Assembly: GCA_019694395.1 (NCBI GenBank)
Contig: JAIBCC010000003.1
Location: 126,001-190,000 of the forward strand
Length of the DNA: 64,000 nt
DNA from: Pyrinomonadaceae bacterium
GTDB lineage: Bacteria; Acidobacteriota; Blastocatellia; Pyrinomonadales; Pyrinomonadaceae
Direction: 5' to 3'
Below the pieces are notes generated by a model. The model did no database searches, was not told the origin of the DNA, and was given only the letters and a program-made list of their open reading frames with translations. Each line of letters starts with the position of its first letter. Position 1 is the stretch's first letter. Shown piece by piece: positions 16,673-24,144 of this stretch. The position numbers and the translations under genes are program-made.

Positions 16673-18475
16673 TTACTTAATTTCCAAATCAAAGGGTAAC
16701 ATCATAATTGCTTCGCCGCGATTCATTTTGTCAAAAATTGCTGCAAAACGTAAAGCCCGCTGCATTTCTTTCGGCATTGCATTGATCAAAACCTCTTGTT
16801 GTTGTTTGGCTTTGGCTTCGCTTTCATCGCCGCTGCTGTCAAATAATGATTCAAAAAATGGACGCGGAGCAGGGAAAACGACTCGTTTAACGTCTTTGTC
16901 AGCCGGTAAATTAGCTAATTGTTTAGCAATTTCGATGGCTTTTTCCATTCCGCCGATTTCGTCAACCAAACCTTTTTCTTTGCCTTGGGTGCCTGTCCAG
17001 ACGTGACCTTGACCGATGGCATTAACTGCTTCGGTGGTCATATTTCTGCCTTTAGCGACTTTGGGCAGGAAATTGTCGTAGTAAACCGTGTTTGCCGACT
17101 CGACCATTTTTGCTTTTTCGCTTTCCGACCATTTCTCTGATTCACGGAACAATCCGGCGTTTTTACCGCGCAAAATGTATTCATTGCTGATTCCGAGCCA
17201 ATTATACAAACCTTTGATGTTCATTTTGCCGGTGAACATTCCGATTGAGCCGGTTAAAGTATTTGGTTCGGCTACGATTTTATTTGCGTTGCAAGAGATG
17301 TAGTAGCCGCCCGAAGCTGCATAATCGCTCATTGAAACAACTACGGGTTTATTTTTGGCTTTGGCGTTTTCGATAGCGTGCCACATCAGATCAGAAGCCA
17401 GCGCAGAACCTCCCGGAGAATCAACCCGCAAAACAATCGCTTTGATCGAACTATCTGCGGCGGCATCATTGATGGCTTGAACTACGGTGTCTGAGCCGGT
17501 TGTTTGTTCGCCGCCAAAAGTTCCATCGCTGGAGCGTCCGCCGACAATCGCGCCCGAAGCATAAATAACTGCCACTGATTGTCCATTGTTTAATCCGAGT
17601 GAATCGGCACGGATTTCACGATATTCACCACTGCCGATGGTGCGAAGTTTTTCGTTTTCATTATAACCAAGTTGTTTTTTCAATTCGGCATCAACTTGTT
17701 CACGATATAAAGTGTCGTCAATCAAGCCCAATTCTTTGGCTTTGACCGCATTATACGGAGCATTATCAATCAAGGCTTTGACATCTTCGGGAGTTTTCTT
17801 GCGTGCGTCTGCGATGGCTTGGGCATAACGATTGAAATAACTGTCGAGAATCGAATTCATTACTTCGCGGTGTCCTTCGCCCATATCTTTGCGGAGATAT
17901 TGATCCGGCGCATTTTTATATTTGGGACCGATTTGAATAAATTCGGGTTCAACTCCGATCTTATCCAGCGTTCCGCGATAGAACATTACATTTGCCGCAA
18001 AACCGTTGACATACAGATCACCCGTTGGGGGCAAAAAGATTTTATCGGCAGCCGAAGCAATGTAATATTCTTTGTTCGAGCCGATTTCCATATACGCATA
18101 AACGGGTTTGCCGGATTGTTTCAAATCAATAATCGCATCACGCAGCTCATCCGCTTTGCCCCAACCGATCTGCGGAAATTGGACTTCGAGTAAAACTGCG
18201 CTGACGCGCTTATCAACTTTGGCTTTGCGTAACTGCGTTAGCAAACTGGTAAAAGATTGCGGTTGCCGAAAGCCGAAAATTCTGGCGGTCGGATCATCAT
18301 ACGAATAATCAGGTAAATCTCCTGATACATTCAAAACCAAAACGCTGTTGCTTGAAACATTCGGACGACCAGCCGATTCAACCAAAAGCGCAAGCCCGAT
18401 AACTGCCACTAATACCAGCGCAAAAAGAATTCCGCCGATAATGAGCAGGGTTTTTCCTGTTTTTGACATTGCCAT
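16673..18475 (-). CDS. sppA: Signal peptide peptidase SppA, 67K (double-domain) type
   Basis: The 600-residue S49 protease has one N-terminal membrane segment (about 9-32) and two crotonase-like halves. The catalytic dyad is split between them as in E. coli SppA: Lys145 in the N-terminal half (ASAADKIFL) and Ser387 in the C-terminal half (SDYAASGGYYIS). VDSPGGSALASD forms the oxyanion region. It degrades signal peptides left in the inner membrane and can trim misplaced proteins. It is transcribed alone; the 400 bp upstream contain no gene, only repeat hairpins. The C-terminal tail, about 50 residues beyond the last helix, is Glu/Lys/Gln-rich. Confidence 0.95.
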   Translation of the reverse strand: MAMSKTGKTLLIIGGILFALVLVAVIGLALLVESAGRPNVSSNSVLVLNVSGDLPDYSYDDPTARIFGFRQPQSFTSLLTQLRKAKVDKRVSAVLLEVQFPQIGWGKADELRDAIIDLKQSGKPVYAYMEIGSNKEYYIASAADKIFLPPTGDLYVNGFAANVMFYRGTLDKIGVEPEFIQIGPKYKNAPDQYLRKDMGEGHREVMNSILDSYFNRYAQAIADARKKTPEDVKALIDNAPYNAVKAKELGLIDDTLYREQVDAELKKQLGYNENEKLRTIGSGEYREIRADSLGLNNGQSVAVIYASGAIVGGRSSDGTFGGEQTTGSDTVVQAINDAAADSSIKAIVLRVDSPGGSALASDLMWHAIENAKAKNKPVVVSMSDYAASGGYYISCNANKIVAEPNTLTGSIGMFTGKMNIKGLYNWLGISNEYILRGKNAGLFRESEKWSESEKAKMVESANTVYYDNFLPKVAKGRNMTTEAVNAIGQGHVWTGTQGKEKGLVDEIGGMEKAIEIAKQLANLPADKDVKRVVFPAPRPFFESLFDSSGDESEAKAKQQQEVLINAMPKEMQRALRFAAIFDKMNRGEAIMMLPFDLEIK

Positions 18476-18534
18476 TTCTAAAAAATTTTACTCCACCTTA
18501 TTCTTGAGAAACTGTCTTCAGATTCCTTAAAAAG

Positions 18535-18760
18535 TCGCTGAAGGCGACCGACATAATAGCGTAGGGTGAGCATAGCATAACCCTACGTTAGATTAGTTAA
18601 GAGTTTCCGTCTCTGAAAGAGACGAACATAGCTTAATGAATGTGCGACACTTACAGCGTCGAAAAAATTGGTTCAACTAACGTAGGGTGTCGCTCATTCT
18701 TCGCTTTACCCTACGCTATTATATTTGTCCCCGTTGGGGACTTTAAGGAAGTTTAGTTTT
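18535..18760. repeat. Composite palindromic repeat element upstream of sppA
   Basis: The roughly 400-bp gene-free interval 18476-18875 is filled mainly by this element. AATAGCGTAGGGT (about 18556-18568) is mirrored by ACCCTACGCTATT (about 18709-18721), and inside it CCTACGTTAG and CTAACGTAGG are mirrored again. Short hairpins are spaced along it: GTCGC-TGAA-GGCGAC, CGTCTCTGAAAGAGACG, CGACACTTACAGCGTCG and TCCCCGTTGGGGA. It has no coding potential. This is the look of a REP/BIME-type repeat moved by a tyrosine transposase. Confidence 0.7.
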
Positions 18761-18836
18761 AAAACAGCTTCTGGGACTCTTTAAGTCTTGGTCTATATTA
18801 CGAAAAAAAGTTAAATAAAGTTTTCGGGGCTTTTGA

Positions 18837-18880
18837 ACTTTGACCTGAGACTTGAGACTCTTGAGACTTGAGACTCTAAA
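18837..18880. repeat. GACTTGAGACTC tandem heptads
   Basis: Repeated GACTTGA/GACTCTT units lie directly after the DUF72 stop codon. They belong to the same AT-rich heptad family seen inside purL, hemW and the DUF72 gene. Confidence 0.6.
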
Positions 18881-19754
18881 AAAGCGATTTTTGAGTTTCT
18901 AAATTGTCGGGTTGGATAATTTCCTGAGCAAAAAGTTCTTTCAAACTATTTGCGCTGGCGGGTGCGTGACCTTCGTAAAAATTGCTGAAATAGATAAAAT
19001 TTTGCGTGGTTTGAAGTTTATCAAGCTCTTCTTTCCACATTTGCAGATTGGAAAATTGTGGGCGCACAACTTTATCAAAATGCTGCAAATCGCGTTCGCC
19101 CATAAATCTGACGTAGGTAAAATCAGCAGTTGGTTTGGCAATAGTTTGAAACATCAAATCTCGCGGAATCCATTCGCCTTCGACCAAACACAGCGAAACT
19201 TGGTTTTTCCGCAATTCCTGAAAAGTCCACTCGACTATCCATTCCCGATTGCGAAATTCTATCGAAAAACGAATATCTTTCGGCAATTTGGCTAAAAATT
19301 TTCGCAGGTTTTGGGCATTTGTTTTTGAAGCTTCGAGATTTGGCGGAGTTTGGATCAAAACCAAACCGAGTTTTTCGCGCAACAGTCGAATTCGTTCGCA
19401 AAATTCTTCTAAAATTTCAAAAGAATCCGAGTGCAAAAATCTTTCGTGCGTGATGGCTTGCGGCATTTTTAACGAAAAAATAAAGTTTTCGGGGGTTTTG
19501 TTCAACCAATTTTCGAGAGTAGAACTCGGCGGAATGGCATAAAATGAAGAATCAACTTCAATCGTATCAAATATTTGAGAATAGATTTCGAGCATCTCGC
19601 CCGTTTTTGTTCCGCGAGGATAAAAAATACTTTCGCCGCCGGCTTTGGTTATCCAATCGGAGTAATTCCAGCCCTGGCAACCGATTCGATTTTTGATTTT
19701 TGATTTTTGATTTTCGATTATTTGTTCTCCTATTTGAATATTGTCAAAAGTCAA
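18876..19754 (-). CDS. DUF72 (YecE-like) TIM-barrel protein
   Basis: The 292-residue protein shows the DUF72 pattern: GCQGWNYSDW near the start, FYPRGTK, DTIEVDSSFYAIP, FSLKMPQAITH, and near the end YVRFMGERDL and YFSNFYEGHAPASANSL. The family has a TIM-barrel fold and no established reaction. Residues about 11-22 (NQKSKIKNR region) lie upstream of the usual family start and are encoded by TTTTTGA heptads (19689-19723), so the N-terminus has been lengthened by a repeat. It lies 18 bp downstream of the exonuclease gene on the same strand, and that gap is itself heptad repeat. Confidence 0.9.
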   Translation of the reverse strand: MTFDNIQIGEQIIENQKSKIKNRIGCQGWNYSDWITKAGGESIFYPRGTKTGEMLEIYSQIFDTIEVDSSFYAIPPSSTLENWLNKTPENFIFSLKMPQAITHERFLHSDSFEILEEFCERIRLLREKLGLVLIQTPPNLEASKTNAQNLRKFLAKLPKDIRFSIEFRNREWIVEWTFQELRKNQVSLCLVEGEWIPRDLMFQTIAKPTADFTYVRFMGERDLQHFDKVVRPQFSNLQMWKEELDKLQTTQNFIYFSNFYEGHAPASANSLKELFAQEIIQPDNLETQKSLF

Positions 19755-19785
19755 AGGTCAAAGATCAAAGGTCTAAGTTCCTATT
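19689..19785. repeat. Heptad repeats spanning the DUF72 start and the exonuclease stop
   Basis: TTTTTGA units (19689-19723) lie inside the DUF72 reading frame. A second run of CAAAGGT/CAAAAGT units (about 19744-19780) fills the gap and reaches the end of the exonuclease gene. Both coding ends therefore carry repeat-derived codons. Confidence 0.75.
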
Positions 19786-20348
19786 TTTTGTATCTGCCAT
19801 TGAAAATCTTCATACAAACCCAATCTTTTCAGCCATTCTCTTTGTTCCTGCATCAATTTCGGCAAATAAACCACATCAGCCAACGCATAATCAACCAATT
19901 CATTTGTCCAAATACCATCCCAACTTTTATTGAATTTTTGGCGTTGACTTTTGTCGAGATCAACCGCGAAATAGCGATAGAGCGTTTCTGCCAGCGAAAC
20001 GGATTGATTTGCACCTTTGGTCAAAAATTTTTCGGCAATCATCGTGCAAAAAACATTTTGCACCGTGTAGCCGTTTTCCTGTAAAAAATTTAAGTCAAAT
20101 TTTGCATTGTGAAAAATGGTTGTAATATCAGGATTTTCCAATAATTGCGCCAGCTTTCCCAGCGCAACGCCTTCGGAAAACGGAACTAAAACACTCAGAT
20201 CGCCATCGGAAAATTGGACACTGAAAAGTCTGCCGTTGCGCGGCGAAAGCGAAGAGGTTTCCGTATCACAACCGATTTCAGTTTTTTGGGAAAGTCTTTG
20301 ATAAGCCGATTCGATTTCGTCCCGTGTGCGTGCGACCAAAATTTCCAT
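19773..20348 (-). CDS. DEDDy 3'-5' exonuclease (RNase D / Pol I proofreading type)
   Basis: The 191-residue, single-domain protein carries the four-acid DEDDy signature: DTE (Asp28, Glu30), FHNAKFDLNFL (the ExoII Asp) and YALADVVYLPKL (Tyr and Asp of ExoIII). Stand-alone domains of this size process RNA 3' ends or proofread DNA; which applies here cannot be told. There is no HRDC domain as in full RNase D. It is the first gene of a probable two-gene unit with the DUF72 protein. The last codons are close to an intergenic heptad array. Confidence 0.9.
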   Translation of the reverse strand: MEILVARTRDEIESAYQRLSQKTEIGCDTETSSLSPRNGRLFSVQFSDGDLSVLVPFSEGVALGKLAQLLENPDITTIFHNAKFDLNFLQENGYTVQNVFCTMIAEKFLTKGANQSVSLAETLYRYFAVDLDKSQRQKFNKSWDGIWTNELVDYALADVVYLPKLMQEQREWLKRLGLYEDFQWQIQKIGT

Positions 20349-20470
20349 TACCGTAATTTTAACACAAAAAAAGAGAGGAAAGTTTCGCCTTTCCTCTCTG
20401 CGAGTTTGTAGATTAGGAATGAAAAATTAAGGAGCTGTTAATTGTCAGTTTTACATTACTCCTTTCCGTT

Positions 20471-21670
20471 TTAGCGGACTCGTCCGTGAATTTTCATATT
20501 CACGAGATCTTCGACATCCAATTTTCCGTTAAATTGAGCTTTGGCGCGGCGAATGAAATCCCCGTCAACTTTAAAGATTTTGAGTTTGGTTAATTCTTCA
20601 ACCGAAAGATCAGTTAATCCTTCAGCTTTCACTTCACGGATAAATGCAGGTGTAACTTTGAAAATTTGTAATTTTGTCGCCTGTTCAACCGATAAATTTG
20701 ATAATCCTTCGGCTTTCATATCACGCACAAATTCAGGTGTAACTTTGAAAATGCTGAGTTTGGTCGCTTCTTCAACGCTTAAATTGCTGAATCCCATCGT
20801 TTTCATATTACGAACGAATTCGGGCGTAATGTTAAAAATGCGGAGTTTGGTCGCTTCTTCGGCAGAGAGATTACTAAAGCCGATTGATTTCATTTCGCGT
20901 AAATAATCCGGCGTAATCTTGAAGATTTTGAGTTTGACCAAATCTTCCAGCGAATCTTTGGCAAATCCCATCGAAACTACTTCTTTGACAAAATTTGCAT
21001 CAATTTTGAAAATCCGCGCTTTGACCAAATCTTCCATATCCAGATTTGGAAATCCGGTTGCCGCCATTTCTTTCATAAAAGCTGAATCAACTTTGAAGAT
21101 TTTCGCTTTGAAAAGGTCTTCCGAATCAAGGTTCTTAAACCCGGCGGAACGAATATCGTCAACAAAAGCCAGCGTTAAATTTAATGACGCGGCGGTAAAC
21201 AATTTTTCATCGCTCAAACTAAATCCACGGCTTTGCATCCCGCTGACAAAGGTCGGATTAGCGGTAAAACGAAAAGTGCCTGAACCTTTTCCGTTGTTAA
21301 AAGTGCCTTCGCATTCAATAGTTCCGGCTTCGCGCACCAAACGGAATTTGACTGATGAATTTGAACCGTTAACTTGTTCTTTGGTTAAGCCTTGCAGCTC
21401 GTTGTAATCGTAACTTGAACCGTGATTTGAGGTTCCGCCGTTTCTGCTGTAACGGAAATTTAATTGGACTTTATCTTTATCATTATCATTTTTGTCCCAA
21501 TCGTCGTCTTTATCTTTATCTTTATTTTTGTCTTTATTTTTATTGTTCCAGCTCCAATCCCAATCATTGGCTTTCCAATCGCCGCTGATGGTCTGGGCAG
21601 ATGCCGGTGGTAGGCAAACTACAAAAGAAAAGAAGAGTAGAGCAAAAATTGCAAATTTGATGTTTTTCAT
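20471..21670 (-). CDS. Exported protein with seven 29-residue repeats
   Basis: The 399-residue product has a signal peptide ending ASAQ and a low-complexity Lys/Asp/Asn/Trp linker (about 35-68). A beta domain (about 70-150) follows, then seven or more repeats of 29 residues: PEFVRDMKAEGLSNL, xVExATKLxIFKVT. Similar repeats follow the peptidase domain in acidobacterial BlaR1/M56-like proteins, but no peptidase domain is present here. The repeats are probably two-helix units forming a solenoid for protein binding in the periplasm. It is divergent from another exported protein with a similar Lys/Asp linker; they share a mirrored promoter region. Confidence 0.8.
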   Translation of the reverse strand: MKNIKFAIFALLFFSFVVCLPPASAQTISGDWKANDWDWSWNNKNKDKNKDKDKDDDWDKNDNDKDKVQLNFRYSRNGGTSNHGSSYDYNELQGLTKEQVNGSNSSVKFRLVREAGTIECEGTFNNGKGSGTFRFTANPTFVSGMQSRGFSLSDEKLFTAASLNLTLAFVDDIRSAGFKNLDSEDLFKAKIFKVDSAFMKEMAATGFPNLDMEDLVKARIFKIDANFVKEVVSMGFAKDSLEDLVKLKIFKITPDYLREMKSIGFSNLSAEEATKLRIFNITPEFVRNMKTMGFSNLSVEEATKLSIFKVTPEFVRDMKAEGLSNLSVEQATKLQIFKVTPAFIREVKAEGLTDLSVEELTKLKIFKVDGDFIRRAKAQFNGKLDVEDLVNMKIHGRVR

Positions 21671-21712
21671 AAACTGGACTCCAAAGTGTCGAAACTTGTC
21701 TTACGCAATAAG

Positions 21713-21877
21713 AACACCACGAGGAAAAAGTTTGTGACAAAAAAATTAAAGTGAAAATGTGAAAAGGTAGAAAAGTGAAAAAGCAACTTGGAGAATTGAA
21801 CAAACTTTTTCACCCTTTCACTTTTAAACTTTTTCACTTTGAAAAAATATTGTCACAAAATCTAACTGCGTGGTGTT
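21713..21877. promoter_or_regulatory. Mirrored divergent promoter/operator element
   Basis: The order TGTCACAAA-N9-CGTGGTGTT occurs on the + strand (21851-21877) and, in mirror image, on the - strand (21739 down to 21713). Each copy points to one of the two divergent exported-protein genes at a similar distance (about 43-50 bp to the start codon). TGTCACA is like the -35 element of some ECF sigma factors; which part forms the -10 is unclear. Between the copies lie AAGTGAAAAAG-type arms that also pair with each other (21741-21842). Confidence 0.6.
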
Positions 21878-21926
21878 TATCTAATTAGAAAACAATTCTA
21901 CAAAAAATCTGGAGGCTTTTTAGACG

Positions 21927-22760
21927 ATGAAATTACGGCATTATTTTTACCTTTTACTGCTTTTTGTGTTGTTTGTTCCTGCATCGCATACTAATGGACA
22001 GGAAAAAGACAAAGACAAGAATAAAGACAAAGACGGAAAATGGGAATTCTGTCAAAACAATTCAAATTGGGGCGGCAGACCTTCTTTTAACGAAGTTCGT
22101 GAAATGACAATTGCCAAACCCGGACTTTTAACCGTTGACGGCAAGAAAAACGGCGGAATTTCGGTTAGAGGTGAAAATCGTTCGGATGTGCAGATTCGTG
22201 CCTGTGTGCAAACGTGGGGCGATTCGGAAAATGAAGTTCGCACACTCGCGCAAAACGTCAAAATTCAAACTGACGGTGTCGTTCAGGCAGAAAGTTCCAG
22301 CGATGAACATTGGTCGGTCTCGTATCAAATCGTTGTTCCGCTCAATACAAACTTAAAATTGATGGCAAATAACGGCGGAATTTCCATCAATAATGTCGAA
22401 GGAAATATGGAATTTGAAACCACAAACGGTGGAATTAGTGTCAAAGAAGTCGCCGGAAGCGTAAAGGGACGCACCAAAAATGGTGGTGTCAACGCCAAAC
22501 TTTCAGGGAACTCGTGGAAAGGTGCAGGGCTTGACCTTCAAACCACTAACGGCGGGATCAATCTGACCATGCCGGAAAAATTCTCAGCACATCTCGAAAC
22601 CGGAACGGTCAACGGCGGATTCAGCAGCGATATGGAATTAACCGTTAAATTAAAAGATTTTCGGCGCGGAGTTAATATCAACACCGACATCAACGGCGGC
22701 GGCGCACCTGTCCGGGTTGTGACGACCAACGGCGGAGTTCGGATAAATTCAGCCAATTAA
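21927..22760 (+). CDS. Exported DUF4097-type beta-repeat protein
   Basis: The 277-residue protein has a signal peptide (ends TNGQ), a short Lys/Asp linker (EKDKDKNKDKDGKW), and then a right-handed beta-repeat region. Its repeated NGGIS/NGGV motif recurs about every 20 residues (KKNGGISVRG, NNGGISINNVEG, TNGGISVKEVAG, KNGGVNAKL, TNGGINLTM, TNGGVRINS). This is the DUF4097/putative-adhesin pattern, found on envelope proteins often governed by ECF sigma/anti-sigma systems. It shares its mirrored upstream region and the Lys/Asp linker with the divergent 29-residue-repeat protein, so the two are probably coregulated. Confidence 0.85.
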   Translation: MKLRHYFYLLLLFVLFVPASHTNGQEKDKDKNKDKDGKWEFCQNNSNWGGRPSFNEVREMTIAKPGLLTVDGKKNGGISVRGENRSDVQIRACVQTWGDSENEVRTLAQNVKIQTDGVVQAESSSDEHWSVSYQIVVPLNTNLKLMANNGGISINNVEGNMEFETTNGGISVKEVAGSVKGRTKNGGVNAKLSGNSWKGAGLDLQTTNGGINLTMPEKFSAHLETGTVNGGFSSDMELTVKLKDFRRGVNINTDINGGGAPVRVVTTNGGVRINSAN

Positions 22761-22867
22761 TTTCTTAGCTTCAAGTCTCAGGTTTCAAGTCAATCCGGTT
22801 CCTCCTTTTGACTTGAAATTTGGGACTTGTTCTTTTCTCCTTGAGTTCGGCTATACTGCTATCAATT

Positions 22868-23362
22868 ATGAAAATCAAATTTTTGTATTTGTTAGCTTTA
22901 ATAGCCGCTTTTTCTTTTCAGATTCAGGCTCAAGTTGAACAGGCAAGTGCCAAAAAGATGCGAATTTATGCGTTGCGTCTGCGTCCGAATCAGGATTTAC
23001 GAACAGAACTCGAAAAATTCACCAAAGAAAATAAGATCAGTGCAGGTTTTATCATTACGGCAGTCGGCAGCTTGAAAGAAACTAAGATTCGTCTGGCGGA
23101 TAAAAGCGAGACGACTTCATTTGACGGAAAATTTGAAATTGTCTCGCTCGTCGGCACGCTCGCACAGGACGGAGTTCATCTGCACATTTCCTTATCTGAC
23201 GGAACAGGCAGAACTATCGGCGGACATTTGACCGAAGGCTGTAAAATCTACACGACTGCCGAAATCGTGATCGGCGTGACGGATGAGATCTTTTTCACCC
23301 GCGAAACCGATAGCGAAACAACCTACAAAGAATTAAAAATCCGTAAGAAGAAAAAGAATTAA
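22868..23362 (+). CDS. Exported PPC/DUF296-domain protein
   Basis: The ATG at 22868 gives a 164-residue product with a signal peptide ending QAQ. The rest is one PPC (DUF296) domain: YALRLRPNQDLRTELEKF, AGFIITAVGSL, then the hallmark VHLHISLSDGTGRTIGGHL, EGC. In plants this domain follows AT-hooks and forms trimers; in bacteria and archaea it is usually a small cytoplasmic protein of unknown role with a bound metal at the His residues. Export is unusual. The gene is isolated, with heptad-like sequence upstream (22770-22830) and REP repeats downstream. Confidence 0.85.
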   Translation: MKIKFLYLLALIAAFSFQIQAQVEQASAKKMRIYALRLRPNQDLRTELEKFTKENKISAGFIITAVGSLKETKIRLADKSETTSFDGKFEIVSLVGTLAQDGVHLHISLSDGTGRTIGGHLTEGCKIYTTAEIVIGVTDEIFFTRETDSETTYKELKIRKKKKN

Positions 23363-23368
23363 AGTAAG

Positions 23369-23442
23369 AGTCAGAACCGCCTCCGTAAGGGGGCGGGAAT
23401 AATAAAGAATAGTCAGAACTGCCTCCGTAAGTGGACGGGAAT
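23369..23442 (+). repeat. Two REP palindromes 3' of the transposase
   Basis: AGTCAGAACCGCCTCCGT followed by a mirrored GG-rich arm occurs at 23369-23400, and a variant at 23411-23442. Each forms a short hairpin (CCGCC-TCC against GGG-GGCGG) headed by the constant AGTCAGAAC. They match the copies on the other side of the transposase gene. Confidence 0.8.
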
Positions 23443-23456
23443 AATTCAAGCATTTT

Positions 23457-23966
23457 TTAATCAAACTTCGGCAAATCATTACCTTGCCCGTTAATTACAT
23501 AATCAATAGCTAATTCGATACTTTTTTCGTTCCATAAACTGCGTCTGCTCCCTTTATCCGCCCAAGGACTGGTCTGAGAATTCCAACAATTATTTTCTCG
23601 CATTTTGCGGGTTGAGTAAGCCTTAAAATCATTAAGTGCACGTTTGGAATCTGTCTCACCGATAGAAACCACAGTATGAACGTGATTGGTTCGCACATTA
23701 ATTGCTCGAAGTAACCATTTCCGATAATTGCAAACTTCTTGAATTGCTTCTTCAACGAATTGTCTTTGTTTTGCGTTCAGGTTCACAATTTCGCCTTTAA
23801 GTTGATTTTCATTATATTTTTGCCAATTTGGATTTGGCGGAATATACGGTGATTGATATTGATTATTGAAACGGTTAATTGAACCCCGTTCATCACCATG
23901 AAGCCAAGTGCCGTAACAACGAAAAGTTATTAAATATGCCAAAGGAATATCGGTATCGTTCCACAT
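23457..23966 (-). mobile_element. REP-associated tyrosine transposase (RAYT, Y1/IS200-like)
   Basis: The 169-residue protein carries the HUH motif (His95-Val-His97 in NVRTNHVHTVV) and the nucleophile tyrosine in a helix before NGQ (Tyr156, AIDYVINGQ). These are the two hallmarks of Y1 transposases. The N-terminal YLITFRCYGTWLHGDERGS is typical of the RAYT branch. There are no IS200 ends; instead the gene is flanked on both sides by REP palindromes, the target of this enzyme class. RAYTs are single-copy domesticated genes that cut and spread REPs. No accessory gene is present. The gene appears complete. Confidence 0.92.
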
Positions 23967-23988
23967 AATTTGTAAGGGGGCAGAAAGA

Positions 23989-24144
23989 ATCAGAACCGTC
24001 TGCGTTAGCGGACTGGTTAAAGTTAAACAAATGGTTCAACCACCCGCTGACGTAGGTCTGACTCTATTTTTGAATAATTCAACCACCTGCTAACTCAGTT
24101 GATTCTAATGGTTCAACCACCCGCTGACGCAGGTGGTTCTGACT
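23989..24144. repeat. REP palindrome cluster 5' of the transposase
   Basis: Four copies are seen: one forward (23989-24018, TCAGAACCGTCTGCGTTAGC) and three reverse (about 24031-24064, 24078-24106 and 24110-24144, GGTTCAACCACCCGCTGACG plus AGGTGGTTCTGACT). The opposite orientation on the two sides is the arrangement of a BIME. The last copy ends exactly at the stop codon of the amidohydrolase gene. Confidence 0.8.
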
